Assembly: GCA_028689145.1 (NCBI GenBank)
Contig: JAQTWT010000002.1
Coordinates: 1 to 64,000 of the forward strand
DNA from: Gallionella sp.
Lineage (GTDB): Bacteria > Pseudomonadota > Gammaproteobacteria > Burkholderiales > Gallionellaceae
Direction of reading: 5' to 3'
DNA length: 64,000 nt
This document shows, in pieces, positions 27,167 to 35,385 of the stretch. The stretch's first letter is position 1. Each line of letters starts with the position of its first letter. The notes under the pieces were generated by a model. That model was not told the DNA's origin and ran no database searches. It worked only from the letters and a program-made list of their open reading frames with translations. The position numbers were made by a program, and so were the translations under genes.

Positions 27167-27173
27167 GCCTAAC
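27167..27173 (+). other. possible attC left box after the small cassette gene
   Basis: GCCTAAC fits RYYYAAC and follows the stop codon by 4 bases. No clean GTTRRRY partner is found in the next 120 bases; GATAGGT near 27264 is the nearest. If this is an attC it is truncated. The rest of 27174-27324 holds nothing recognisable. Confidence 0.3.
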
Positions 27174-27324
27174 TCCAGCGTGAACGTCCGCATCCCATAA
27201 AGTGTGAACGTCTGCAACGGGTCGAAAGCGGTCTTCTCAGTTGCAACTTCCTATCTGAGAGCGGATAGGTCAAGGTAATAACTCGGCAGTTTTACTTTCG
27301 AATCCAGAACGACAAACCGACCGC

Positions 27325-27366
27325 GCAAAAAAAGGGGCTGCGCATCGCGTAGCCCCTTGGTTTTTT
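27325..27366 (-). terminator. intrinsic terminator of the sspAB transcript
   Basis: AAGGGGCT (27332-27339) and AGCCCCTT (27351-27358) form the stem, followed on the minus strand by a T-run. It lies 14 bases beyond the sspB stop. Confidence 0.88.
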
Positions 27367-27379
27367 CGGTGATGCCGGA

Positions 27380-27778
27380 TTATTTCACGATCTTCAGCGT
27401 GGGCTTGTGCGGCTTGGGTTTGCGCTCTTCATCATCGCTGTTTGCGGTGGGCGGCGGTTGTTGCGGGTCGCTGCCCTGGAACACTAGCCCCTGTCCGGTT
27501 TCCTTGGCGAAGATGCCGATCACTGCCGCGACGGGAACCATCAGATCGAACGGCGAACCGCCGAAGCGTCCATTGCAGGTAATCATCTCGTTGCCCATTT
27601 CGAGGTTGCGCACCGCGCCGGAACTGAGGTTTAGGACGATCTCGCCGTCTTTTACATAAGCCTGCGGCACCTCGGTCTGATGATCGACGCGGACGGCCAG
27701 ATAGGGAGTCAGGCCGCTGTCCACGCACCATTCGTAGATCGCGCGAATCAGGTAGGGGCGCGTGGATAGATCGCTCAT
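27380..27778 (-). CDS. sspB: ClpXP protease specificity factor SspB
   Basis: SspB tethers ssrA-tagged and other substrates to ClpXP. The 132-residue protein has the folded substrate-binding domain (MSDLSTRPYLIRAIYEWCVD to about residue 105), a flexible Pro/Asp/Glu-rich linker and the C-terminal ClpX-binding tail HKPTLKIVK, as expected. It is downstream of sspA on the same strand with 68 bases between them, the usual sspAB order, and is closed by a terminator. Confidence 0.96.
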   Translation of the reverse strand: MSDLSTRPYLIRAIYEWCVDSGLTPYLAVRVDHQTEVPQAYVKDGEIVLNLSSGAVRNLEMGNEMITCNGRFGGSPFDLMVPVAAVIGIFAKETGQGLVFQGSDPQQPPPTANSDDEERKPKPHKPTLKIVK

Positions 27779-27846
27779 TTAATGCCTCTGTATAACGTGG
27801 CGGACGATGAAGTCAGCGCGGCTTGACTGGTCAAACCGCGTTGGCA

Positions 27847-28443
27847 TTATTTGCGCATCGCCCGTTCTGATGGGGTCAACGCGTCGATGAAGCCCTGACG
27901 CGAGAACAGCCGCTCGGCGTATTTCATCAGCGGTGCGGCATCCTTGCTCATCTGGATGCCGTAATGGTCGAGGCGCCACAGCAGCGGGACGATCGCCACG
28001 TCCAGCATGGAGAACTCGTCGCCCAGCAGGAATTTCTGCTTGGTCAGTATCTGCGAGATCTGGGTCAGGTTGTCGCGGATCGCGGCGCGCGCCTTGTCGG
28101 CGGTTTTGCCGCCCTGCTCGATCACTTCCACCTTGCTGTAGAGTTCCTGTTCGAAACGGTGCAGGAACAGGCGGGCGCGACCGCGCATCACCGGATCAGG
28201 CGGCATCAGCTGCGGATGCGGGAAGCGTTCGTCGATGTACTCGTTGATGATGTTGGCTTCGTACAGAATCAGGTCGCGTTCGACCAGTGTCGGCACTTTG
28301 TTGTACGGATTGATCACCGCGATGTCTTCGGCACGGTTGGCCATGTCGACATCGATCACTTCAAAGTCCATGCCTTTTTCGTACAACACGATCCGGCAAC
28401 GGTGGGAGAATGGGCATGTGGTGCCCGAATAAAGTCGCATCAT
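27847..28443 (-). CDS. sspA: stringent starvation protein A (RNA polymerase-associated)
   Basis: A 198-residue glutathione-S-transferase-fold protein. The N-terminal thioredoxin-like domain starts MMRLYSGTTCPFSHRCRIVL, with NPYNKVPTLVERDLILYEA following, and a helical domain covers about 85-195. SspA binds RNA polymerase and affects stress and stationary-phase transcription. Either of the first two ATG codons could be used. AGGAAG lies just upstream on the minus strand. It leads the sspAB pair. Confidence 0.95.
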   Translation of the reverse strand: MMRLYSGTTCPFSHRCRIVLYEKGMDFEVIDVDMANRAEDIAVINPYNKVPTLVERDLILYEANIINEYIDERFPHPQLMPPDPVMRGRARLFLHRFEQELYSKVEVIEQGGKTADKARAAIRDNLTQISQILTKQKFLLGDEFSMLDVAIVPLLWRLDHYGIQMSKDAAPLMKYAERLFSRQGFIDALTPSERAMRK

Positions 28444-28498
28444 AATAAACTTCCTGTCCTCAATTAAAGACTCGATAAACCCAAATAATCCATTAGGC

Positions 28499-28625
28499 CG
28501 TCATACCGGCGAAGGCCGGTATCCAGATGATTAAAAAATCCCCACGCAAGTGGGACAACAGCTTGGTTTTGCCCGCTTCGCGGTGTATTTTTATTTGCTG
28601 GATACCGGCCTTCGCCGGTATGACG
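28499..28625. repeat. inverted pair of 28-bp palindromic repeats
   Basis: The 28 bases at 28499-28526 are the exact reverse complement of 28598-28625, with 71 bases between. Each arm contains TACCGGCGAAGGCCGGTA, itself a palindrome. This has BIME- or MITE-like architecture and a sequence type common in proteobacterial spacers. The remainder of the 436-bp spacer (28444-28879) contains a perfect TATAAT at 28808-28813 that may serve fau; no 6S RNA could be recognised. Confidence 0.8.
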
Positions 28626-28879
28626 CAATTTTTTTCTAATGAACTATCTGGGATAAACAAAAAACCAATAAAGCGAGACGGCCAATTTCATTCATACTGG
28701 CCCCCATTCATAATGGCAACTGGCAAATCAGCCGAGAAACTACCACAAATGCGCCGGGTAATTCAACTTAATATTGCCGGAAGCCATGCTCTACGCCGCT
28801 TGGCGGGTATAATTGCCCCGGAATGCCCGTGTTTATATATGAGCCGGATAATTTTTGACGGATTGGCGCGCTAAAAACC

Positions 28880-29458
28880 ATGCAACAGTTGAAGCAAACG
28901 ATCAGACGAGACATCCTCGCGTTGCGTGAACGGCTCGAGCCCGATACGCGTGCCGCGTACAGCGCGGCGATCAGCCGGCGCTTGTCGGGCATGCCCGAAT
29001 ACCGCCAAGCCGGGACGGTGCTGGGCTACATGAACTTCGGTGCGGAATTCGCCAGCGAACTTTGGGCGGCGCAGGCGTTGGCGGATGGCAAGCATCTGCT
29101 GCTGCCCAGAGTGAACCACCGCACCAACCGGCTGGATTTGTACCGGGTGGACGATTTGGAAAACCAGTTGGCGGCGGGGCTGTGGGGGATACGCGAGCCG
29201 GTCGCCGAACGCTGCGAACGGCTGGAGCGGCTGGATGAGGTAGAATTCGTGCTGCTGCCCGGCGTGGCGTTCGCCCGCGATGGTGCGCGGCTGGGCTACG
29301 GCAAGGGTTTTTACGACAAGCTGCTGGCGCAGATGGCACATGGCCCGGCGCTGGTTGCCGCAGCATTCGCTATGCAAATAGTAGAACAAATTCCGCAGGA
29401 AGCAACCGATGTCAAAGTTACATGGATCGTGACCGAGCAAGAGACGATTGTCTGTTAA
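28880..29458 (+). CDS. fau: 5-formyltetrahydrofolate cyclo-ligase
   Basis: The enzyme converts 5-formyl-THF to 5,10-methenyl-THF with ATP hydrolysis. The 192-residue protein has an N-terminal RRDILALRERL helix region, KHLLLPRVNHRTNRLDLYRV in the middle, and the family signature LLPGVAFARDGARLGYGKGF near residues 133-152 with the nucleotide-binding G-Y-G-K-G-F-Y-D. Its length fits the family. It stands alone between repeats: an inverted repeat pair upstream and a palindromic element downstream. Confidence 0.95.
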   Translation: MQQLKQTIRRDILALRERLEPDTRAAYSAAISRRLSGMPEYRQAGTVLGYMNFGAEFASELWAAQALADGKHLLLPRVNHRTNRLDLYRVDDLENQLAAGLWGIREPVAERCERLERLDEVEFVLLPGVAFARDGARLGYGKGFYDKLLAQMAHGPALVAAAFAMQIVEQIPQEATDVKVTWIVTEQETIVC

Positions 29459-29469
29459 CAAAGCGCTAA

Positions 29470-29612
29470 TCTTACTGTGTCACAAAGCGGTTAAGGGATG
29501 CAGTGCAAGGCAAAATCGGGCGAAAAAGCGGAGTTTACATGTAGTAAATGAGCATTTTGAGTCCGATTTTAACGCCGCAATGCGCCCTTCAGCGCTTTGT
29601 GACACAGTAAGA
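29470..29612. mobile_element. MITE-like palindromic element upstream of aceE
   Basis: The termini are a perfect 20-bp inverted repeat, TCTTACTGTGTCACAAAGCG and its complement at 29593-29612. The inside continues as an imperfect palindrome over the whole 143 bases, with a centre around TTTACATGTAGTAAA. CTAA occurs directly on both flanks (29466-29469 and 29613-29616), consistent with a 4-base target duplication. It ends 19 bases before the aceE start codon. It has no coding capacity. Confidence 0.8.
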
Positions 29613-29631
29613 CTAATGGGGGTGCCGAAAG

Positions 29632-32292
29632 ATGGAGCCGGACGACGACCCGCAAGAAACCCGAGAGTGGCTGGATGCGCTTGAATCGGTGCTGGAGAAC
29701 GAAGGTGCGGAACGCGCCAATTTTCTGCTCGGACAACTGATTGACAAGGCGCGGGGCTCCGGTGCGGGCGTGCCGTTCAGCGCGACTACCCCGTATTGCA
29801 ACACTATCCCTCTGGACAGGGAGCAACGCTCCGCCGGCAACCATGAATTGGAACACCGCATTCGCGCGCTGACGCGCTGGAATGCGATGGCGCTGGTGTT
29901 GAACGCCAACCGCGAATCTTCCGAGCTGGGCGGGCACATCGCCACTTTCGCCTCTGCTGCGACGCTGTACGATGTCGCTTTCAATCATTTCTTTCACGGC
30001 AAGACCGACACGCACGGCGGCGATCTGGTGTATTTCCAGGGGCACTCTTCGCCCGGTATGTACGCACGCGCTTTTCTCGAAGGACGGCTCAGCGAAGAGC
30101 AGATGTATAAATTCCGCCAGGAGTCCGAGGGCGGCGGACTGTCGTCCTATCCGCACCCTTGGCTGATGCCGGATTTCTGGCAATTCTCAACGGTGTCAAT
30201 GGGGCTGGGGCCGCTGATGGCGATCTATCAGGCGCGCTTCATGCGTTATCTGGAACACCGCGGCATTGTGCAAACCGGCGGGCGCAAGGTGTGGGCATTT
30301 CTCGGCGACGGCGAAACCGACGAGCCGGAGTCGTTGGGCGCGATTTCGCTGGCGGGGCGTGAGAACCTCGACAACCTGATCTTCGTGGTGAACTGTAATT
30401 TACAGCGGCTGGACGGCCCGGTGCGCGGCAACGGCAAGATCATTCAGGAGCTGGAAGGGGTGTTTCGCGGCGCGGGTTGGAACGTCATCAAGGTGGTGTG
30501 GGGCAGACACTGGGACAGGCTGTTCGCGAAGGATAAAAACGGCCTGCTGCAACAGCGCATGCAGGAAGTGGTGGACGGCGAATACCAGAACTACAAAGCC
30601 AGGGACGGTGCGTACGTACGCGAACATTTTTTCGGCAAGCATCCGGAACTGCTGGCAATGGTGGCCGATATGTCGGATGACGAATTGTGGCATCTGAACC
30701 GCGGCGGGCATGATCCGTACAAGATGTTTGCGGCCTATGCCGAGGCCATCAAACATACCGGTCAGCCAACGGTGATTCTCGCCAAGACGGTGAAGGGTTA
30801 CGGCATGGGCGCATCCGGCGAGGCGCAGAATCCGACCCACCAGCAAAAGAAAATAGCCGGCGAATTGCTGCCCAAGTTCCGCGACCGCTTCAATCTTCCG
30901 CTGACCGATGAGCAGGTGGCAAGTTTGAGTTTTTACCGTCCGCCGGAAGATAGCCAAGAGATGAAATACCTGATGGAGCGCCGCCGGGTAATGGGCATGG
31001 TTCCGGAACGCAGGCCGGTCGATGAGCCGTTGCAGATGCCGGGTCTGGAGGCGTTCGAAGTGCTGTTGAAAAGCACCGAGGGGCGTGAAATTTCGACCAC
31101 GATGGCCTTCGTGCGCATGCTCGGCATCCTGGTAAAAGACCAGAATATCGGCAAAAAGATTGTGCCGATTGTGCCGGACGAGTCGCGCACTTTCGGCATG
31201 GAAGGCATGTTCCGCCAGCTAGGCATTTTTTCGCAAGTCGGGCAGCTCTACACGCCGCAGGATGCCGACCAGCTGATGTACTACAAGGAAGACAAGAGCG
31301 GCCAGATACTGCAGGAAGGTATCAATGAGGCGGGCGCGATGTCGTCGTGGATCGCCGCCGCGACGGCCTATGCGAACCACGGCACGGCGATGATCCCGTT
31401 CTATATTTATTATTCGATGTTCGGCTTCCAGCGCATCGGCGATCTTGCCTGGGCGGCGGGCGACATGCTGGCGCGCGGTTTTCTGCTTGGCGCTACCGCC
31501 GGGCGTACCACGCTGAACGGCGAAGGTTTGCAGCATCAGGACGGGCACAGTCACTTGTTGGCGGCGACCATTCCGAACTGCGTGTCTTATGACCCGACCT
31601 TCGCGTATGAACTGGCGGTAATCATTCAGGACGGCATGCGCCGCATGTATGTGAACCAGGAGAATGTGTTCTATTACGTGACGGTGATGAATGAAAATTA
31701 CGCCCATCCGGCCATGCCCAAGGATGCGGAAGCGGGCATCCTTAAGGGGATGTATCTTTTAAGCGAGGGGATAAGGGCGAAGGGGGAAGGGAAGAACCCC
31801 AAAGTCCAGTTGCTCGGCAGCGGGACTATTCTGCGCGAGGCGATTGCCGCAGCGGAATTGCTGGAAAAAGATTTCGGGGTCGCGTCGGATATCTGGAGTG
31901 TGACCAGCTTTAACGAGTTGCGCCGCGACGGGCTGGATTGCGAACGCTGGAACATGCTGCATCCCGAAGCCGTGCCGCGCGATAGTCATGTCGGACAATG
32001 CCTCGCCGGGCGCGACGGCCCGGTGATCGCCGTCAGCGATTATATGAAGAGCTATGCCGACCAGATTCGCGGTTTTGTGCCCAAGCGTTACAAGGTACTG
32101 GGCACGGACGGTTTCGGTCGTTCGGATACGCGCAACAAGCTGCGCCGCTTCTTCGAGGTGGATCGCTGCTATATCGCGGTTGCCGCCCTGAAAGCGTTGG
32201 CCGAGGAAGGTGCGATCAGTGCCGGGGAAGTCGGTAAAGCGATCAAGCTGTACCGGCTCGATCCCGATAAATCCAACCCGACAACGGTTTAA
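29632..32292 (+). CDS. aceE: pyruvate dehydrogenase E1 component, homodimeric type
   Basis: E1 decarboxylates pyruvate with thiamine diphosphate and transfers the acetyl group to the lipoyl domain of E2. The 886-residue protein matches the E. coli AceE length (887). The start EPDDDPQETREWLDALESVL, the HGGDLVYFQGHSSPGMYARA segment, and the thiamine-diphosphate motif GDGETDEPES with VVNCN about 30 residues later are diagnostic. ATG at 29632 has GGGGGTG upstream. The gene is tightly followed by aceF (15 bases). A palindromic element is inserted immediately upstream, so its promoter must lie in or before that element. Confidence 0.98.
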   Translation: MEPDDDPQETREWLDALESVLENEGAERANFLLGQLIDKARGSGAGVPFSATTPYCNTIPLDREQRSAGNHELEHRIRALTRWNAMALVLNANRESSELGGHIATFASAATLYDVAFNHFFHGKTDTHGGDLVYFQGHSSPGMYARAFLEGRLSEEQMYKFRQESEGGGLSSYPHPWLMPDFWQFSTVSMGLGPLMAIYQARFMRYLEHRGIVQTGGRKVWAFLGDGETDEPESLGAISLAGRENLDNLIFVVNCNLQRLDGPVRGNGKIIQELEGVFRGAGWNVIKVVWGRHWDRLFAKDKNGLLQQRMQEVVDGEYQNYKARDGAYVREHFFGKHPELLAMVADMSDDELWHLNRGGHDPYKMFAAYAEAIKHTGQPTVILAKTVKGYGMGASGEAQNPTHQQKKIAGELLPKFRDRFNLPLTDEQVASLSFYRPPEDSQEMKYLMERRRVMGMVPERRPVDEPLQMPGLEAFEVLLKSTEGREISTTMAFVRMLGILVKDQNIGKKIVPIVPDESRTFGMEGMFRQLGIFSQVGQLYTPQDADQLMYYKEDKSGQILQEGINEAGAMSSWIAAATAYANHGTAMIPFYIYYSMFGFQRIGDLAWAAGDMLARGFLLGATAGRTTLNGEGLQHQDGHSHLLAATIPNCVSYDPTFAYELAVIIQDGMRRMYVNQENVFYYVTVMNENYAHPAMPKDAEAGILKGMYLLSEGIRAKGEGKNPKVQLLGSGTILREAIAAAELLEKDFGVASDIWSVTSFNELRRDGLDCERWNMLHPEAVPRDSHVGQCLAGRDGPVIAVSDYMKSYADQIRGFVPKRYKVLGTDGFGRSDTRNKLRRFFEVDRCYIAVAALKALAEEGAISAGEVGKAIKLYRLDPDKSNPTTV

Positions 32293-32307
32293 GCTTAGGG
32301 ACGATAT

Positions 32308-33621
32308 ATGGCAGAGGCTAGGCAAATATTAGTTCCGGATATCGGTAACTTCAAGGACGTTGGTGTCATTGAGGTGCAGGTCAAGGTCGGCGACAAGATC
32401 AATGCGGAAGACAATCTGGTCACGCTGGAAACCGACAAGGCGGCGATGGAGGTGCCCTCGCCGTATGCGGGTGTGGTAACGGAAATAAAGCTCAAAGTCG
32501 GCGACAAGGTGTCGCAGGGGTCGGTGATTCTGTTGCTGGAAAGCGGTGACGCGGTGGCGCAAATCCCCCCCGGCCCCCCTTTTGCAAAGGGGGGAGCGGA
32601 AGCTGTTCTACCAGCGTCGCCCTCTGCCCCGGTAATCCAAACGCCCATATCTGCCGTGCAAGCCCCTGCTCCTGCTGCGCCTGCAACTCCCTCCTTTACA
32701 AAAGGGGGGGCGGGGGGGATTTCAGCGCATGCCAGCCCCGCGATCCGCCGATTTGCGCGCGAACTCGGCGTGGATTTGGCGCAGCTCAAAGGCAGCGGGG
32801 AAAAAGGCCGGGTGACGAAAGACGACGTGCAAAATTTCGTCAAGGCCATGCTCGCACAGCCGCGCGGCACAACAGGCGGCGGCCTGCAAGTATCGGCAAT
32901 GCCTGCAATAGACTTCGCCCAGTTCGGCCTGGTCGAAACCAGACCGCTGTCGCGCATCCGAAAGCTCGCCGCTGCGAACCTGCATCGCAACTGGGTGAGT
33001 ATCCCGCATGTCACGCAATTCGATGAGGCCGACATCACCGAAATGGAAGAGTTTCGCAAACAGTTGGGCGAGGAATACGCGCCGCAGGGTATCAGGATCA
33101 CCCCATTGGCGTTCCTGCTCAGGGCGGTGATGGAGGCTTTGCAACACTTTCCGGAGTTCAACGCCTCGCTGGATGCCGGGGGCGAAAACCTGATACTGAA
33201 AAAATATATCCACATCGGCGTGGCGGTGGATACGCCGGACGGCCTGGTGGTGCCGGTGCTGCGTGACGTGGACAAAAAAGGTATCGTGCAACTTGCCAAA
33301 GAACTCGGCGAGATCAGCGCAAGGGCGCGCGACAGGAAGCTCGCCGCCGCCGATATGCAGGGTGGCTGTTTCACTATTTCCAGTCTTGGCGGCATCGGCG
33401 GCACGGCGTTCACGCCGATCATCAACGCGCCGGAAGTGGCGATTCTCGGTGTATCGCGATCGGGCATGAAGCAGATGTACCGGGACGGCGAATTCGTGCC
33501 GCGCCTGATGCTGCCGTTGTCGTTGTCCTATGATCATCGCGTGATTGACGGTGCATCCGCCGCGCGCTTCACCGTTTATCTGGCGCAAACACTGGCCGAT
33601 ATCCGCCGCCTCGCGCTGTGA
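32308..33621 (+). CDS. aceF: pyruvate dehydrogenase E2, dihydrolipoyl acetyltransferase
   Basis: 437 residues. One lipoyl domain (1-80) has the lipoylation site K44 in ETDKAAMEV, a linker covers about 84-140, the E3-binding domain (142-178) is SPAIRRFARELGVDL-type, and the catalytic acetyltransferase domain (about 205-437) ends in SYDHRVIDGASAARF with the catalytic His-Asp pair. E. coli AceF has three lipoyl domains; this has one. The linker contains two segments, IPPGPPFAKGG and TPSFTKGGAGG, that are translations of inverted palindromic repeats in the DNA. No lpd (E3) gene follows in the window. Confidence 0.97.
   Translation: MAEARQILVPDIGNFKDVGVIEVQVKVGDKINAEDNLVTLETDKAAMEVPSPYAGVVTEIKLKVGDKVSQGSVILLLESGDAVAQIPPGPPFAKGGAEAVLPASPSAPVIQTPISAVQAPAPAAPATPSFTKGGAGGISAHASPAIRRFARELGVDLAQLKGSGEKGRVTKDDVQNFVKAMLAQPRGTTGGGLQVSAMPAIDFAQFGLVETRPLSRIRKLAAANLHRNWVSIPHVTQFDEADITEMEEFRKQLGEEYAPQGIRITPLAFLLRAVMEALQHFPEFNASLDAGGENLILKKYIHIGVAVDTPDGLVVPVLRDVDKKGIVQLAKELGEISARARDRKLAAADMQGGCFTISSLGGIGGTAFTPIINAPEVAILGVSRSGMKQMYRDGEFVPRLMLPLSLSYDHRVIDGASAARFTVYLAQTLADIRRLAL
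32561..32722. repeat. inverted pair of palindromic repeats inside aceF
   Basis: A 36-base repeat at 32561-32596 (AAATCCCCCCC ... TTTTGCAAAGGGGGG) and an inverted, slightly diverged copy at 32687-32722 bracket 90 bases of Ala/Pro-rich linker code. Each copy is 36 bases long, a multiple of three, so the frame is kept. This repeat type is normally intergenic. Confidence 0.8.
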
Positions 33622-33753
33622 AGTTAGAGACTTGTCGGTTGCCGGTGATCGGCGCTTTCACGAAATGGGTTGTTTGACTGTCATGCGCATGGGAAAATCG
33701 AACCGGTCACATATATCCGTCTGTGATAACTCCGCATCCATTCGTGGCTGATT

Positions 33754-34434
33754 ATGGTTTCTGACAATATGAGCGTAGCACCCATAGGCATTTTCGGCGG
33801 CACCTTTGATCCGGTTCATTACGGGCATTTAAGGCTCGCCGAGGAAATGCTGGAGCTGGCGCATCTCCGGCAGATTCGCTTTATTCCCACCGGAACCCCG
33901 CCGCACCGCGCTGCCCCGCAAGTGTCCGCGCAACACCGCAGCGCGATGGTGCAATTGGCGATCACCGATCAGCCAGCCTTTATGCTGGATGATCGCGAAG
34001 TTAACCGCATCACGCCGTGTTATACGGTGGACACGTTGCGCGAGCTGCGTGCCGATCTGGGAGAGGCGCAACCGCTGTGCCTGTTGATGGGCGGCGATGC
34101 GTTTCTGCAATTGCACACCTGGTACGAATGGGAACAATTGTTCGAACTGGCGCACATCGTGGTAGGCTATCGCCCCGGCTTTACTTTGGACGAAAGCATT
34201 CACACCGCGACGGCGGAGCTGCAACGGCACTATCAGTTGCGCCGGTGCACGGCGGATGACTTGTCGGGTCAGTCAGCCGGCGGTATTGCCGAATTGGCGA
34301 TTCCAAAACTGGAGATTTCAGCCACCGACATCCGTCGCCGTGTGGCGGAAAACCGTACCATTCGCTACCTGCTGCCCAACGCGGTGGCCAACTACATTCA
34401 TCAACATCATTTATATAAACATGCTAACTACTGA
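33754..34434 (+). CDS. nadD: nicotinate-nucleotide adenylyltransferase NadD
   Basis: NadD adenylates nicotinate mononucleotide in NAD synthesis. The 226-residue protein has the nucleotidyltransferase signature GIFGGTFDPVHYGHLRLAEE (H-x-G-H) near the start and ISATDIRRRVAE (I-S-x-T-x-I-R) near the end. ATG at 33754 or 33769 (MSVAPIGIFGG) are both possible; neither has a clear ribosome site. It overlaps rsfS by 14 bases, the typical nadD-rsfS-rlmH arrangement. Confidence 0.95.
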   Translation: MVSDNMSVAPIGIFGGTFDPVHYGHLRLAEEMLELAHLRQIRFIPTGTPPHRAAPQVSAQHRSAMVQLAITDQPAFMLDDREVNRITPCYTVDTLRELRADLGEAQPLCLLMGGDAFLQLHTWYEWEQLFELAHIVVGYRPGFTLDESIHTATAELQRHYQLRRCTADDLSGQSAGGIAELAIPKLEISATDIRRRVAENRTIRYLLPNAVANYIHQHHLYKHANY

Positions 34435-34783
34435 AGAAAAAACCCAGGCTGTGATCGCCGCGCTCGAAGACGTAAAAGCCAGCGACATCAAGGTGATCGA
34501 TACCGGCAAACTCAGCTCGATGTTTGAGTGCATGATTATTGCCAGCGCCAACTCCACCAGGCAAACCAAAGCGCTTGCCGACAATGTGGTAGTCAAGCTC
34601 AAAGAGCGCGGCGAAACGATCTACGGCCGCGAAGGTGAAGACAGCGGAGAGTGGATTCTGGTGGATCTGGGCGAAGTGCTGGTGCACATCATGCAACCCG
34701 CTATTCGCGAGTATTACAATTTGGAAGAGCTGTGGAGCAAGGCGCAGGCGGCGCGACCCAAGCTGGCACCTGCGCCTAAATAA
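34421..34783 (+). CDS. rsfS: ribosomal silencing factor RsfS
   Basis: RsfS binds ribosomal protein L14 and blocks subunit joining under starvation. The 120-residue protein has the family pattern KASDIKVIDTGKLSSMFECM, followed by GEDSGEWILVDLGEVLVHIM and REYYNLEELW. The ATG at 34421 lies inside the end of nadD (14-base overlap), suggesting translational coupling. A longer open frame from 34256 is a shadow of nadD and adds unrelated sequence. Confidence 0.95.
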   Translation: MLTTEEKTQAVIAALEDVKASDIKVIDTGKLSSMFECMIIASANSTRQTKALADNVVVKLKERGETIYGREGEDSGEWILVDLGEVLVHIMQPAIREYYNLEELWSKAQAARPKLAPAPK

Positions 34784-34806
34784 TCGTGGATACGGGAAAA
34801 TATTTC

Positions 34807-34878
34807 GTAGGGGCGCGATTCATCGCGCCCTGTTCTATTCATGCACCGGACAAAGGGCGCGATGAATCGCGCCCCTAC
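34807..34878. repeat. inverted pair of 25-bp repeats before rlmH
   Basis: The 25 bases at 34807-34831 (GTAGGGGCGCGATTCATCGC and five more) are the exact reverse complement of 34854-34878, separated by 22 bases. Together they could form a long hairpin in the rsfS-rlmH spacer. A third single copy lies at 19306-19330. Confidence 0.85.
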
Positions 34879-34898
34879 AGAGACCTGCACCGGAAAAA

Positions 34899-35369
34899 AT
34901 GAAGCTGCTTATCGTCTCGGTCGGCCACAAGATGCCGGACTGGATCACGGCGGGTTTTAACGAATACGCCAAACGGATGCCGCGCGAGGCAAAGATCGAA
35001 CTGGCCGAGATCAAGCCGGAGCCGCGCACCACCGGCAAGACCACCGCGCAGATCATGGAGGCGGAAGCGCAACGCATCCAGTCCGCGCTCCCGCAGAATT
35101 GTCTGCGCATCGCGCTGGATGAACGCGGCGCGCAGACGACTACCAAACAGCTTGCCGCGCAGATGCAGGAGTGGATGCGTGAAGGGCGCGATGTGGCGTT
35201 CATTGTTGGCGGAGCGGACGGTTTGCACGATTCGGTCAAGCGGTCCGCGCAGCAGCTGCTGGCGGTGTCCGCGTTCACCCTGCCGCATGCTTTTGTGCGT
35301 GTTTTGCTGGCCGAGCAGTTGTATCGGGCGCATAGCCTGATGCACAATCACCCCTACCATCGTGAATAA
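34899..35369 (+). CDS. rlmH: 23S rRNA (pseudouridine-1915-N3)-methyltransferase RlmH
   Basis: RlmH is a SPOUT-class methyltransferase acting on assembled 70S ribosomes. The 156-residue protein starts MKLLIVSVGHKMPDWITAGF and has the SAM-knot motif FIVGGADGLHDSVK and the C-terminal AEQLYRAHSLMHNHPYHRE that is almost invariant in the family. Length matches E. coli (155). It follows rsfS after a repeat-filled spacer and precedes the maf gene. Confidence 0.97.
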   Translation: MKLLIVSVGHKMPDWITAGFNEYAKRMPREAKIELAEIKPEPRTTGKTTAQIMEAEAQRIQSALPQNCLRIALDERGAQTTTKQLAAQMQEWMREGRDVAFIVGGADGLHDSVKRSAQQLLAVSAFTLPHAFVRVLLAEQLYRAHSLMHNHPYHRE

Positions 35370-35385
35370 AAATATTGATCCGCAG

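Noticed and set aside
27174-27324. A complete third attC site
   Set aside because: Only the left box is convincing; no GTTRRRY partner or L-box pairing was found.
28444-28879. 6S RNA upstream of fau
   Set aside because: The position is plausible, but I could not trace the long bulged hairpin; the spacer is largely taken up by palindromic repeats.
34256-34420. N-terminal extension of rsfS
   Set aside because: The frame runs inside nadD in another phase, and the added residues do not resemble RsfS.
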